Source: Flavobacteriales bacterium (GTDB lineage: Bacteria > Bacteroidota > Bacteroidia > Flavobacteriales_D > Crocinitomicaceae). From it: a DNA stretch of 48,205 bases. The notes under the pieces are model-generated. The model did no database searches. It was not told where the DNA came from and worked only from the letters and a program-made list of their open reading frames with translations. The DNA is taken from contig CANJLG010000016.1 of assembly GCA_947475095.1 (NCBI GenBank), forward strand, positions 1-48,205, in the 5' to 3' direction. The translations under genes were made by a program, and so were the position numbers. Positions 15,614-26,225 of this stretch are shown here, in pieces. Position 1 is the stretch's first letter. The number at the start of each line of letters is the position of its first letter.

Positions 15614-16514
15614 TGTGTTTTTTCTTTCTCATCCAAAAACTTCCACCTCTGGCCTTAGTTTGAGAAGTTTTATTTTTAAAAAAATCAGGTTGATTTTGTA
15701 GGACATAATCATTCCAGAACAAAATCTCATAATTAGTATTATTCATTAAAAATGATCTCAGGAAATATGCTTCATTATAACATAAACCTAATTTTAACCA
15801 TTCTTCTGGGTATTCAAATGGAAAAAATATATCATGAACATGAATAATAACTCCTGAATTTAAAAGAGGCAAAATCTCGAAAAAAATATAATTTAAATCA
15901 CCTGCTGTTTTTACAATGTGGGATGAATCAATGAATAAAATATCATTTTCTTTCAGATTCGAATAGATATCATTATCAACTTTTTGCACAGGAATTCGCA
16001 TGTATTTTGAAACTAGAAAATCGCTATTACTCAATAGCTGATCAACTCTATCCGTGTAGGGATCAATAAAGATCATTTCTACTTTTGACTGATTCATTTC
16101 AAATGTATCAATCATTAAAGCTGAAGAATAGCCCGATCCAATTTCGATAATTCGATTTGGTTTGAATTTATTTAAAAAGCAGAATAGAAACAACCCATCT
16201 ATGTATGCAAACATGGGATTGTCATAGAAATAGCGATGAGTATTATTTTTTGATGCTTGAAAAGGGAAAATCATACTGTAGGATTCAAATTCCTTTAACA
16301 AATCAAATTGAAAATCCGAATTTAAATTAATATCTTTTAATTCAGTATTAAGTCCAGTTTTGTAATAGTTGTTTTCGATAACTTCGTTCCATGTTACTAT
16401 TGGGCTATTATATTTCCCAGGCTCCGCATGAAGCGCAAAATATTTTTCAGAATTTATCTTCCACTTGCCGATGAAAGGAATTGATTTAATCAATTTGGTA
16501 AGTATAACTTTCAT
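15606..16514 (-). CDS. Class I SAM-dependent methyltransferase (Methyltransf_24 type)
   Basis: 302 residues with the SAM-binding motif I NRIIEIGSGYSSALM near residue 120, an acidic motif II (EMIFIDPY), and DILFIDSSH plus VIIHVHDIF further on, as in family 24 methyltransferases of polysaccharide clusters. It likely methylates a sugar or caps the chain. The N-terminal 30 residues are basic and hydrophobic (LTKLIKSIPFIGKWK). Its start overlaps the upstream GT2 stop by one base (TAATG). Target position is inference. Confidence 0.75.
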   Translation of the reverse strand: MKVILTKLIKSIPFIGKWKINSEKYFALHAEPGKYNSPIVTWNEVIENNYYKTGLNTELKDINLNSDFQFDLLKEFESYSMIFPFQASKNNTHRYFYDNPMFAYIDGLFLFCFLNKFKPNRIIEIGSGYSSALMIDTFEMNQSKVEMIFIDPYTDRVDQLLSNSDFLVSKYMRIPVQKVDNDIYSNLKENDILFIDSSHIVKTAGDLNYIFFEILPLLNSGVIIHVHDIFFPFEYPEEWLKLGLCYNEAYFLRSFLMNNTNYEILFWNDYVLQNQPDFFKNKTSQTKARGGSFWMRKKKHNV

Positions 16515-17449
16515 TATTTCTTATTGATTAATTTAAGTGGTCGTTGATAGGTTCCGAATAGAATTTTAAAATAACCTTTAGTTAAAGACCAGAAATATTT
16601 TTGACTCTCCACAAATTCATTTCGATATTTTTTATCAAGTTTCCACATCAGAATAGAATTTGTAAGCAAATTAAGGAAATGGAGCGAAAGGTATAATAAA
16701 AGTCCTAAGGAACCATGTGTTTTTTTAAAAAGTAAAGCACTTGATAAATACCGTTGTTTTATATTCCAGTCTTTATTGATACTACTTCCTTCCTCTAAGT
16801 GATAAATAAATATATCATCATATATTTTCAATTTGAGGCCATTTTTCAATAATCTGTAGCACCATTCGAATTCTTCCGAATACATGAAAAAATCTTGGTC
16901 AAAGTAACCAAACTTATCTATTTTCTCCTTTTCAAACATCATAAATGCTCCATGGATAGCCATTATAAGTTCAGAATCATTTTTTTTATTTGAACTAAAT
17001 AAAAAATCGTAAAATAAATTATAACTCAGAATTTCCTTATAAGAAGCATTTTTTGTGTAAAAACTTTTTTGAAGAGAGCCATCTTTGTTTAATAATTGAC
17101 AAGTAATTATACCAGTATTATCACAATCTGATTTCAATTTAGATAATGCATTCTGAATTGCATTGTCGATGATAATAGTATCAGAGTTCAAGAGTAAAAT
17201 AAATTCACCTTTACTTTTTTTAATACCAAGATTATTTGCTCTACCAAAACCTTCATTTGACTGATTGTTAATCCATATTACTTCTGAAAATTTTTCAGTA
17301 ACGAAGGCTTCACTATTATCTTGAGAATCATTATCTACTACAATGATTTCGAAATTCAGGGTGGAATTTTGCTTGTAGATAGATTCTATACAATCAACGG
17401 TAATTGAAGGAGTTTTATAATTTACTATGATGATTGATAAATCAAGCAT
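16514..17449 (-). CDS. Glycosyltransferase family 2, WbbL/rhamnosyltransferase-like
   Basis: 311 residues. Motifs: LSIIIVNYKTPSITVDCIES, IIVVDNDSQDNS, NEGFGRANNLGI, LLLNSDT and FFMYSEEFEWCYRL, the pattern of WbbL-like enzymes, many of which are rhamnosyltransferases. A C-terminal hydrophobic stretch (LLLYLSLHFLNLLTN) may attach it to the membrane. It overlaps the next upstream GT2 by 8 nt. The sequence looks richer in A/T than the genes on either side of the operon, by eye. Confidence 0.85.
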   Translation of the reverse strand: MLDLSIIIVNYKTPSITVDCIESIYKQNSTLNFEIIVVDNDSQDNSEAFVTEKFSEVIWINNQSNEGFGRANNLGIKKSKGEFILLLNSDTIIIDNAIQNALSKLKSDCDNTGIITCQLLNKDGSLQKSFYTKNASYKEILSYNLFYDFLFSSNKKNDSELIMAIHGAFMMFEKEKIDKFGYFDQDFFMYSEEFEWCYRLLKNGLKLKIYDDIFIYHLEEGSSINKDWNIKQRYLSSALLFKKTHGSLGLLLYLSLHFLNLLTNSILMWKLDKKYRNEFVESQKYFWSLTKGYFKILFGTYQRPLKLINKK

Positions 17450-18389
17450 TTGAAATTCGTTTTTTTAATGCAATCAAAATGGGTCTGAATCCGAAAGGAG
17501 ATAGCGTATAAAGAAATTTAATAAAGGTTCCTTTTCTTGTTTGATTATCATACCTATTGAAGTAGATATAAATAAGATAATCTGAATATTTCCCTTTTAA
17601 CTCTTTACTTCTAGCAATATTATAAATGTATTTGGTAATCTCTGCATTCTCAAAATATGCAAATATTTGATTTTCAGAACTTTTTCTTACTGTTAATTCG
17701 TGTGTTCTAAAATAATTCAATTCCTTGTCTATATATTTAATTTGCCCTTTTTCAATAACCTTTATCCAAAAATACCAGTCACCACATAACTTAAATCTTG
17801 ACATGATTTTTTCAATGTTTGGTGCGCACTTTTTATTAAAAAGAACACTGCTTGCATTTACAATATGATTGAAATTATACATTTCTTTGGTTATAAATGC
17901 AATTGGATTAATCTTTCCTTGGTGAATGTCTAATTCATTTAAAAAAGAAGGATGAGGGAAATAATCACAACCAAGAAAAGATCCTGTTGCGCCCGTAGCG
18001 TCAATAATTTTTGATCGTGTAAAGATGAGAGATGTGTTACTATCGGTAGAACTCATTGTGGAAGTTAAAAACGCTGGATGAGCAACATCATCACTTTCTG
18101 CAATCCAAATCCATTCGCCTTTTGCAAGTTTTAAGCCTTTATCCCATTGTTTAAAAGTACTCCCGCTATTTTGCGAATTGTATTCAATATGTACTACTTT
18201 TTCGTGATTACGATAGCTCTCGATGACTTCTTTTGAATGATCAGTAGACTTATCATCGAGAATGATTACCTCAAAATTGTCAAATGATTGATTGAGAACT
18301 GAGTCAATTCTCTCTTTCAGAAAGGGTGCATGATTGTAATTTGGAATTATAACACTAACTAAGGGATTCAATGACACTTGTCCACTCAT
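17442..18389 (-). CDS. Glycosyltransferase family 2
   Basis: GT-A enzyme with LVSVIIPNYNHAPFLKERI, VIILDDKSTDHS, NSGSTFKQWDKG and WIAESDD (DxD). ATG 18389 is chosen (about 315 residues); ATG 18425 also works and would lengthen the overlap with the upstream GT4 from 35 to 71 nt. Part of the coupled minus-strand operon. Sugar specificity unknown. Confidence 0.85.
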   Translation of the reverse strand: MSGQVSLNPLVSVIIPNYNHAPFLKERIDSVLNQSFDNFEVIILDDKSTDHSKEVIESYRNHEKVVHIEYNSQNSGSTFKQWDKGLKLAKGEWIWIAESDDVAHPAFLTSTMSSTDSNTSLIFTRSKIIDATGATGSFLGCDYFPHPSFLNELDIHQGKINPIAFITKEMYNFNHIVNASSVLFNKKCAPNIEKIMSRFKLCGDWYFWIKVIEKGQIKYIDKELNYFRTHELTVRKSSENQIFAYFENAEITKYIYNIARSKELKGKYSDYLIYIYFNRYDNQTRKGTFIKFLYTLSPFGFRPILIALKKRISNA

Positions 18390-19503
18390 GCTTAAATCTT
18401 TCTTCAGAGAATTTCGTAATGGCATAAAGGTAGCAATTTTCTGCTATGCGGCTTAATTCCTCGGGATTCGAATGGAGTTGTTTTAGTATGGCTATAGTTT
18501 CAGAAACACAATTTGCAGGGCTCGTTAAATAACCATTTTGATTCATTTGAATTTGACTTGGAACATCCCCAACGGCTGTTGCTATTGGAACACAAGAAAA
18601 AGACATCGCTTCTGCAATTACTTTTGGAAATCCCTCAGAGGATGAAGTATTAACAAGAATATGAGATTTACGATAAATCTGCTCTATTAAAGCCCTGTTG
18701 CTTAATGTCCCATACCAATTTATTTGATGGCTTTTTACCTCAGGATAATCTGTATGATCAGGACCAACAATATGAATTTCTAACGGCAATCTATCTTTGA
18801 TTAATTCTTGTATAATCTCCAAGAAATAAGGGAATCTTTTTTCATTGGAGTCACGCCCAATAAAAAGAACATGCATTTTGTCATTCTGCTTTGTAATCAT
18901 TCCTTCAGAAGGAAAGGAAACACAATGATTAATTACAGTCATTCGATCCTTAAAAGCTGCGCTATACCCGTTTTCTTTGTAAAGCGGATCTATCCATTTC
19001 ATTAATCCCTCAGAAATCAGTATGCGCTTGTCTATACGGGGAACCCAATCATTAAGAAGATACACCGGATCGGCAGCGTCATTGTTAGAATTATTGTGAA
19101 CAATATCGATTATTTTCACATGCGGCGCTAGCTTATCGATTAGAAAATCAATAGATTCTCTATGCCAAAAAATTACAATTGGATTTTCTGAACGGTTAAT
19201 TTTTTTGGCAAGAAAACGAATGAATATATTTTTAATCATTCTTCCCAACCTTGGCGCTTCCAAAAAGCGATCAAGAAAAGTGACTGGTCCATATTCCTTA
19301 AATTCAGCCAGCATTGCTTTTCCCTCCTGCTTGGCTTTTGTTGATTGGCTGTATTCTCGGCCTTTCCAAACATTTGAACTATATCGAATAAAAATCTTGA
19401 CAGGATAAACCTTCAAAGCTTTAATCACATCTAAATGAACCATTTCTGTCCCACCTATTGATAATAAAGGCATAAAAAAAAAGATTTCCTTTTGATTAGT
19501 CAT
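18355..19503 (-). CDS. Glycosyltransferase family 4
   Basis: 382 residues. The opening FFFMPLLSIGGTEMVHL, the central VLFIGRDSNEKRFPYFL and the C-terminal SSSEGFPKVIAEAMSFSCVP (E-x7-E) show a GT-B retaining enzyme. The start codon directly abuts the stop of the upstream gene (no gap), and the 3' end overlaps the downstream GT2. Donor unknown. Confidence 0.88.
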   Translation of the reverse strand: MTNQKEIFFFMPLLSIGGTEMVHLDVIKALKVYPVKIFIRYSSNVWKGREYSQSTKAKQEGKAMLAEFKEYGPVTFLDRFLEAPRLGRMIKNIFIRFLAKKINRSENPIVIFWHRESIDFLIDKLAPHVKIIDIVHNNSNNDAADPVYLLNDWVPRIDKRILISEGLMKWIDPLYKENGYSAAFKDRMTVINHCVSFPSEGMITKQNDKMHVLFIGRDSNEKRFPYFLEIIQELIKDRLPLEIHIVGPDHTDYPEVKSHQINWYGTLSNRALIEQIYRKSHILVNTSSSEGFPKVIAEAMSFSCVPIATAVGDVPSQIQMNQNGYLTSPANCVSETIAILKQLHSNPEELSRIAENCYLYAITKFSEERFKHEWTSVIESLS

Positions 19504-20742
19504 TTATAGGTTTTGATTTGTGACTTTTGAAAAAAAATCTAAATACTTATTGTAGCAAGTATCCATTTCAAACTGATTCGAAACAATCTTACAGTTCTCT
19601 TTTTGTTCTTGTAAAAAATTAGGGTTAATTAGGTACTTTTCAATCGCATCTGAAAATCTCTTCACCTGCTCGTCGAATTCAACGCCCTGAATATTTACAA
19701 TTGTCCCCGCAAGCACACCATTATATTGTATCATATTAGGGATTTCAGCATGTTGCGTTGAAATCACTGGAATGTCAAACATGAGAGACTCGATAATAGT
19801 ATTCGGTAAGCTTTCTCCGGGATAGTAAGTGGGAAAAGCTACTAGATCTATGGATGAAAGAAATTCATCAATTGGATCAATTAAACCAAGAAATTGAATT
19901 TTTTCGTGCTTAGCATACTTTAATTTAAGGTAATCCATATAGTTCGTTTCTGAAAAAGCGAGCATTAAAGTGATGTGTTCATATTTATCTTCCAATCGTA
20001 AAAATGCCGCTATTAAAATGTCCCACCCTTTGCTTTCTACTCCTCTGGCAAACATACCAATGTTAAGCTGAGTCACTTCACGATTTTTTACGCTTTGTTC
20101 TTTTCGTTCGTAACCATAATAGATTTTCTCTAATATTAAATTGCTGATCTCAACATGTTGTAAGATTTCAAGATTTTTGTCGGCGCAATAAATTACGTTT
20201 TTTGATTTTGAAAGCACCTTTTCTGCACGTTCTATAAAATTATTATTTAATATTTTATTCCCTGTGGCCTTGGTTATTTGATCAAGTTCACCATCATCAT
20301 TAGAATCTTTATACAGATAATATTCATAAGGTCCGTGCATTGAAATCACATGAGGGATCGTAAGATCTTTTGAGAAAAAATCATCCGTTTCGAAAAGATG
20401 ACTGTTTAATAGATCAGGTTTAAAATTGATAATTTTTTGCTTGGTTTTGTTTTCAATAAATTCTTTCCTCCAGTCTAATTTTCCAACTATCATAGCGGCT
20501 CTATTTATTTTCCAAAGAAAAAAATCCAAGAATCGATTAGGCAGATAAGGTCCAATCAATTCAACACTAGAAAAAGTATCGCCAAATATTATTTTCACGC
20601 GATATAGATGCTTTTCTTCAATCGGAAATAAAGAAAATAGCGCAATTTCATGTCCCTTAAATGAAAAGTATTTGGCGAGCCTTAACATGAAGTTTTCAGC
20701 ACCTGCATTATCAAAATTATTAATACCAAAAACTATCCTCAT
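19504..20742 (-). CDS. Glycosyltransferase family 4
   Basis: 412 residues with MRIVFGINNFDNAGAENFML at the N-terminus (glycine loop of GT4), NIGMFARGVESKGWDILI and a C-terminal GESLPNTIIESLMFDIPVI carrying the donor-binding Glu residues. It lies 3 nt after the methyltransferase stop. Role in chain assembly is inferred from the operon. Confidence 0.88.
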   Translation of the reverse strand: MRIVFGINNFDNAGAENFMLRLAKYFSFKGHEIALFSLFPIEEKHLYRVKIIFGDTFSSVELIGPYLPNRFLDFFLWKINRAAMIVGKLDWRKEFIENKTKQKIINFKPDLLNSHLFETDDFFSKDLTIPHVISMHGPYEYYLYKDSNDDGELDQITKATGNKILNNNFIERAEKVLSKSKNVIYCADKNLEILQHVEISNLILEKIYYGYERKEQSVKNREVTQLNIGMFARGVESKGWDILIAAFLRLEDKYEHITLMLAFSETNYMDYLKLKYAKHEKIQFLGLIDPIDEFLSSIDLVAFPTYYPGESLPNTIIESLMFDIPVISTQHAEIPNMIQYNGVLAGTIVNIQGVEFDEQVKRFSDAIEKYLINPNFLQEQKENCKIVSNQFEMDTCYNKYLDFFSKVTNQNL

Positions 20743-20745
20743 TTA

Positions 20746-21636
20746 TTAAACTTTCTTGAAAATTGCAACAATTGTATATCCTTTTAGTCGCTTTGGAATT
20801 ATCATATTAAAAAGAACAGGAAATCGAGAAATACTTCGCAGTAAAAAGGGTAATTTGCCCAGAACAGTTGCGTAATGCGCTTTAAAATCTTTTAATTGTG
20901 AGGAATCTAATGGTGTAAACAAAACTTTTTCAAGCTTCATATGGTAATATTTCTGTAATGCTAAAAACACCTTTTTGTTCCATAAACCCATATGATGAGG
21001 AGGGAGATTAAGAATATTGTAAAGATGACCAAAGGAATCATTATTTGGAACAGAAACAATGAAAGACCCACCTTTTTTTAACAATTTTAAGGAATTCATT
21101 ATAAAATAATCAACATCAGCTAAATGTTCCAGTAATTGAAAAGCGCAAACCACATCAAACAAAGATTCATTTTGATCTGCGTACTCGTGCAAAGGTGATG
21201 ATAGCACATCCAAGCCTTTTTCAATGCATATATTAATGGCTTCTTGATTTAGCTCCAAGCCTTTACAACTTATTCCATTTTTTTTGAAATTCTCTAATGC
21301 ATAACCATTTCCACAACCTAATTCTAGTAAGGAAGAGCCTGGAGCTATCAATTTAGAAACTGCACCAAACTCCCATCGGTCTTTTAAATAATAAAAGTCA
21401 ACATTTTGTAAATGCTTGTAAATATCCTCTTTCCCTTGAATTGAAAATGGATAATAAAATCGATAATTAGTGTCTAAACACCTTACAATATATATTTCTT
21501 CTAGTTCATTAAAATAAGAAGATGCATCAAAGTTAAATTGATCTGAATATAAGCTTATAATCTCCCTAGAATCGATGACTTTTTCTACTTCTGTATTAGT
21601 GGATCCCGTAATCGGACTTTTAATTTTTTCTTGCAT
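20746..21636 (-). CDS. Class I SAM-dependent methyltransferase (UbiG/Methyltransf_23-like)
   Basis: 296 residues. Motif I is SSLLELGCGNGYALENFK (about residues 96-113), followed by GLELNQEAI, DVVCAFQLLEHLADVDYFI and LLKKGGSFIVSVPN, a standard methyltransferase core. Directly downstream of the wzt-type ATPase (9-nt gap). In ABC-exported O antigens, methyltransferases beside wzt often cap the chain end recognised by the Wzt C-terminal domain; that link is inference here. Confidence 0.82.
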   Translation of the reverse strand: MQEKIKSPITGSTNTEVEKVIDSREIISLYSDQFNFDASSYFNELEEIYIVRCLDTNYRFYYPFSIQGKEDIYKHLQNVDFYYLKDRWEFGAVSKLIAPGSSLLELGCGNGYALENFKKNGISCKGLELNQEAINICIEKGLDVLSSPLHEYADQNESLFDVVCAFQLLEHLADVDYFIMNSLKLLKKGGSFIVSVPNNDSFGHLYNILNLPPHHMGLWNKKVFLALQKYYHMKLEKVLFTPLDSSQLKDFKAHYATVLGKLPFLLRSISRFPVLFNMIIPKRLKGYTIVAIFKKV

Positions 21637-21645
21637 TATTATTCA

Positions 21646-22842
21646 TTAAGAAATCAGGGACCATTGATAGTCATCTATATACCGAGCATGGTTTGGAATC
21701 CAATAATAATCTCGTATTTCGTTAAGGACAACCACTTCAAAAGGACAAATATTTTCCAATGTTTCAAAGTGATTTTTCGTTGATAATTCAGCAAAATAAA
21801 CCGTAAGACTATATTTTCCAGGATAAAGCCGAAGTTTTGGAAAGGCACATTTTAATTTAAACACACCTATTTCATTACAAAAAGGTACTTCACTATCGAT
21901 GTTTAAGACATGAGTTATCGGTGTTCCCTCATTATCAATAATTTGAAAAGATACCGCAGCGCCCTTTAAAAGTTGATTTGTTTCAATATCAAAAGTAATG
22001 GCAAAAGGTTTGTTAACCTGATGAATATTTGTGGATTCACTTGAATGAATTTCTACCTTCTTAATATGAGGATAATCCTGTTTAGTTAGATTTATGTATA
22101 TTTCATTACTATTACAAAGATATTTTTGTATTGCTGCATTAGTATCACCAAAATATTCGATCATCCCATCATTCAACAAGATACATTTTTTAGTAAGGGC
22201 CGAAACAGCTTGCATATTGTGGCTAACAAATAAAACCGTTCTGCCAGAATTAGCTACTTCACTCATTTTCCCCAAGCATTTTTTTTGAAAATCTGAATCG
22301 CCAACAGCTAGTACCTCGTCAATAATTAAAATTTCTGGCTCTAAGTGTGCGGCAACAGCAAAAGCTAATCTCACATACATCCCTGAGGAATAATGTTTCA
22401 CTGGAGTATCCAAGAATTTTTCCACACCCGAAAACGCAACAATTTCATCAAATTTAGAGATGATTTCCGTTCGCTTCATACCGAGAATGGTACCATTTAA
22501 AAATATATTTTCTCTCCCCGTTAATTCGGGATGAAAACCAGTGCCAACCTCTAATAGCGATGCTACCCTACCCTTAAGTTCTATTTTTCCTGAGGATGGC
22601 TTTGTAATTTGAGAAAGAATTTTTAGTAACGTGCTTTTTCCAGCACCATTTTTACCAATTATTCCTATGATTTCACCTTTATTTACATTGAAACTGATCT
22701 CTTTTAAGGCCCAAAATAGAGTTGAATTATTTGCTTTTTTTGGTTTAAATATGGAGGATATACTGTCTCTAAAAGTTGAATCTTTGATGGCACCAAGCCT
22801 GTAGCACTTTGCTATTTTTTCGACTTTTATTGCTGTATTCAT
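21646..22842 (-). CDS. wzt: Polysaccharide ABC exporter ATPase with C-terminal glycan-recognition domain (Wzt type)
   Basis: Together with Wzm it pumps lipid-linked polysaccharide across the inner membrane. The nucleotide-binding half has Walker A IIGKNGAGKSTLL (about 60-72), signature YSSGMYVRLAF, Walker B ILIIDEVLAVGD and the H-loop FVSHNM. Residues about 250-398 form a beta-rich extension like the Wzt C-terminal domain that binds the O-antigen end. First gene of the long glycosyltransferase operon. Its permease partner wzm is not adjacent but lies 3.8 kb upstream on the same strand, beyond a plus-strand secreted-protein gene. Confidence 0.92.
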   Translation of the reverse strand: MNTAIKVEKIAKCYRLGAIKDSTFRDSISSIFKPKKANNSTLFWALKEISFNVNKGEIIGIIGKNGAGKSTLLKILSQITKPSSGKIELKGRVASLLEVGTGFHPELTGRENIFLNGTILGMKRTEIISKFDEIVAFSGVEKFLDTPVKHYSSGMYVRLAFAVAAHLEPEILIIDEVLAVGDSDFQKKCLGKMSEVANSGRTVLFVSHNMQAVSALTKKCILLNDGMIEYFGDTNAAIQKYLCNSNEIYINLTKQDYPHIKKVEIHSSESTNIHQVNKPFAITFDIETNQLLKGAAVSFQIIDNEGTPITHVLNIDSEVPFCNEIGVFKLKCAFPKLRLYPGKYSLTVYFAELSTKNHFETLENICPFEVVVLNEIRDYYWIPNHARYIDDYQWSLIS

Positions 22843-22949
22843 TTATAGTATCCTCTAAATATGCTAGTTTTGTTTTTTAAATATAAAAACAGATAAATCA
22901 TAAAATTAAAAAAAATCTTTATCTTGGTCACAAAACATTTTTAAAAGAC

Positions 22950-25900
22950 ATGAAAAGGACATTGATTCTTTTAATATCGTTAATTTTTGGAACGCAGTTC
23001 AATGTTTTTTATGCGCAAAACTCACCATCTAGTATTCCCGGTTTATTTATTTGGCTCGCAGCAGATAATGGTGTTCAAACCTCAGGAAATGAGGTTACCT
23101 CATGGAATAATCTAACTGGTTCGGGTAATAATTTTTCTTCAGTAAACACCTCATTAAGACCCAAATTTATTTCTACTTCTAATCTGAATGGTTTGCCGTA
23201 TGTCAATTTTGATGGCACTGATAATTTACAAACAGCGAATAATTTAACGCTCGGTAATTCGACCATTTTTATTGTTGCTAAACAGAATAGCGGTGAATCC
23301 GATTTTTCACGGATTATGGATCATGGATACAATACAGGCTTTTGGATAGGTCGAACAGGTAATACTGTAGGCGGAGGCTTTATAGAAACAGCATCACCTT
23401 TCGGGAATTTTCAATCTATTGCCAACACCCAGCCATTTATATTATCCTACACGAGAAATAATGGAACCACAAATTATCATTTAAACAAGGTGCCGTTTAC
23501 AAGTCCTTCCAGAACAACTGGCCCGCAACAAACAAGTACAAATAAAATATTTCTAGGGTCCACAATTACCGGTGACAACTTTGGAAAAAAAGACATTTTT
23601 GAAGTAATCATTTATAATTTGGCCTTATCAAGCCAAGATAGAATAGCAATTGAAACATATTTGTTAAACAAATATTCAAGTAATATAAACTTAGGGCAAA
23701 ATATTAATGCTAGTGATTTTTGTCCTGTTACCTTAACAGCCCCCGCAGGATTTACAAATTTACTTTGGTCTACTGGGTCCACAGCGAACGCTATTTCCGT
23801 GAATCAAACTGGGGCCTATTGGTTGCAAGGAACAAATCTATTTGGCGTTGTTTCTCGAGATACCGTATTACTTAATTATCCAGTTATTGGCGCACCTGCT
23901 AATACTTCTATTTGCATAAATAACACTGTTCAATGGAATACTGGTTTGGGACCTGGTTTCACTTATTTATGGAATACTGGAGCAACAACACCAATTTTAA
24001 GCATTTCAGCCCCTGGATCTTATTCGGTGCAAGTTATGGATGCTTTGGGTTGTATCAAAAATAGTGGCGCAACTACTTTTACAATTGATAATTACTCTCA
24101 GAATGTTTTTCTTGGTGCTGACACCTCCTTGTGTGCTGACAATCTAATTGCTTTACAAATTGGTGCACAAGAAACCATAAGTTATGAGTGGAATGGAAAC
24201 TCAAGTCCCGGACAATCCTCATTTTGGTCTGTGGATACAAGTGGGATTTACACCGTAGAAACAATGAATGCAAATGGTTGTATTGCTCAAGACACAATAC
24301 AAATAACTGTTACCGGTCAAGCACCATTGGCTGATTTCTCATTTCAAAATCAATGTTTTGGCTTACCCAATGCATTTGGTGACTTAAGCGTAGGACTACC
24401 CAACGACCCAGTTACTGTTTGGTTTTGGGATTTTGGAGATGGCGCAACAGGAACTATTCCAAACCCGAATCATACGTATCTTTCATCAGGAGTCTATTCG
24501 GTAGAATTGTATGCAGAATCTGCTGGAGGATGTGGGGCTTTTCATACAGAAGTGCTAGAAGTCCATAATTTACCCAATGCATCATTCACACATTTGGGAA
24601 ATTGTGAAGGTCAGTTAGTTAATTTCACAAACACAAGCGTTCCTGGCGATGCTCCAATTTCTACTTATTTATGGAATTTTGATCAACAAGGCACTAATTC
24701 TTCGACACTTGCCAATCCATCTTGCTTATTTATGAATTCCGGTAACTTTGATGTTTCTATGGAAGTTAGCGATACCAATGGATGTATCGATACCGTAAGT
24801 ATTCCAATTAATATGCAGGCAAGTCCAAGTGCTTCTTTTACGGTTAACAATGCCTGCGAAGGAGCAAATGTAGTTATCCAAAACAACAGTACTATTGTCA
24901 ATCCCTTTAGTTTAGTAAATCATTATTGGGAATATGGTGATGGAACTTTCGCTAATAATCCAAGCATCGCAAAACAGTATAATAGCTATGGAAACTATAC
25001 CATTCTTTTAGTCGAAACAGGAAGTAATGGCTGCAGTGATAGCATCCAACAAAATGTAACTATTTACCCGAATCCCCAACTTTCTTGGACTATCGGTCCC
25101 GCTTGTCAGTATACCTACACGCAATTCACCAATAATTCAACGGTAGCAGTTGGAAATATTACAAATACCGATTGGGTAGTTAATTTACAATTCCCTTTTT
25201 CGAGTTCCAGCGCAAGCTACTTGTTTCTCACAACTGGCATTCAATACCTCGATCTCACTGCAACTAGTGACCAAGGGTGCATGCAAGATACTTTAATACT
25301 AATAAATGTTGCAGGTCCTTTACAAGCTGACTTCACGATTGACCCTATCGAATTAGTGGCAGGCATTAACAGTAATTTCATTAATAATAGTATTGGCGGC
25401 AATTCCTACTTATGGGAACTAGGAGATGGCGTTTCTTCTTCGGAAGAAAATGTAATACATAGTTACTCCAATACGGAAATTGGAAACACAATGACAGTGA
25501 GTTTACAAGTATCTAACAACATTGGTTGCATGGATACACTTGAGCAAAATTATACCATAGTTGCTCCTAATTTTGACTTAGCAATACGTAATTTATATTG
25601 TCAGGAAAATTCATCATACTGGACAATCGCGTGTGAATTGAAAAATGAAGGGAATATCATAATAACTGAAGCGAATTTATTGCTTACGCTACTAAATGGA
25701 CTACCGATTATGGAAGCGTGGCAAGGATCATTGGCACCGGGTGAGAGTACTATTTATATTTTTCAAAGTCACCCATCGGCTTATATTGCAACTCAAGATA
25801 ATTACATTTCATATGTGTGCGTCGAGGGAGAAGGATTTAATGCTTTGAACCTACTCGATGGAGAATTAGCAAATAACACAAGCTGTAGGAATGTTGAAAA

Positions 25901-26165
25901 TGATGGTGTTATTTTATTACCACTTTATCCAAATCCAGGGAATGACTTTTTGGAAGTTAACGTATTTGTTCCTCAATCACAGGACTTTGAATTGGGCTTA
26001 TACGATATTCAAGGTCGAATAATCTACAAATACTCCGAAAATGAGGTGATTACTGATGCTGTGAAGCTAATAAACATTCCAACACAAGAGCTATCTTCGG
26101 GTAGCTACCTGCTTCGATTAAGTGATGAGACAGGAACTCAAATCCGCAAGTGGGTAAAAGAGTGA
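22950..26165 (+). CDS. T9SS-secreted multidomain PKD/LamG-like surface protein
   Basis: 1071 residues. A signal peptide (about 1-22, ending FYAQ) is followed by a concanavalin/LamG-like domain (about 29-245, opening IPGLFIWLAADNGVQTS), Ig/SprB-like segments with LLWSTGSTANAISV motifs (about 250-455), around five PKD-like domains (about 458-870; clear WDFGDG at the first), a CARDB-like domain and a type A T9SS sorting domain (LYPNPGNDFLEV to the C-terminal KWVKE). Such proteins are exported by the type IX system and placed on the cell surface; adhesion is a common but unproven role. A weak -7-like TATCTTGG lies at 22920. It lies on the opposite strand between wzt and wzm. Confidence 0.88.
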   Translation: MKRTLILLISLIFGTQFNVFYAQNSPSSIPGLFIWLAADNGVQTSGNEVTSWNNLTGSGNNFSSVNTSLRPKFISTSNLNGLPYVNFDGTDNLQTANNLTLGNSTIFIVAKQNSGESDFSRIMDHGYNTGFWIGRTGNTVGGGFIETASPFGNFQSIANTQPFILSYTRNNGTTNYHLNKVPFTSPSRTTGPQQTSTNKIFLGSTITGDNFGKKDIFEVIIYNLALSSQDRIAIETYLLNKYSSNINLGQNINASDFCPVTLTAPAGFTNLLWSTGSTANAISVNQTGAYWLQGTNLFGVVSRDTVLLNYPVIGAPANTSICINNTVQWNTGLGPGFTYLWNTGATTPILSISAPGSYSVQVMDALGCIKNSGATTFTIDNYSQNVFLGADTSLCADNLIALQIGAQETISYEWNGNSSPGQSSFWSVDTSGIYTVETMNANGCIAQDTIQITVTGQAPLADFSFQNQCFGLPNAFGDLSVGLPNDPVTVWFWDFGDGATGTIPNPNHTYLSSGVYSVELYAESAGGCGAFHTEVLEVHNLPNASFTHLGNCEGQLVNFTNTSVPGDAPISTYLWNFDQQGTNSSTLANPSCLFMNSGNFDVSMEVSDTNGCIDTVSIPINMQASPSASFTVNNACEGANVVIQNNSTIVNPFSLVNHYWEYGDGTFANNPSIAKQYNSYGNYTILLVETGSNGCSDSIQQNVTIYPNPQLSWTIGPACQYTYTQFTNNSTVAVGNITNTDWVVNLQFPFSSSSASYLFLTTGIQYLDLTATSDQGCMQDTLILINVAGPLQADFTIDPIELVAGINSNFINNSIGGNSYLWELGDGVSSSEENVIHSYSNTEIGNTMTVSLQVSNNIGCMDTLEQNYTIVAPNFDLAIRNLYCQENSSYWTIACELKNEGNIIITEANLLLTLLNGLPIMEAWQGSLAPGESTIYIFQSHPSAYIATQDNYISYVCVEGEGFNALNLLDGELANNTSCRNVENDGVILLPLYPNPGNDFLEVNVFVPQSQDFELGLYDIQGRIIYKYSENEVITDAVKLINIPTQELSSGSYLLRLSDETGTQIRKWVKE

Positions 26166-26225
26166 TTGTTCTACTTTTTAAGGTGCCTGAGGCTATCGAA
26201 GGCCCGCAAAAAAAGTAAAGAAAGT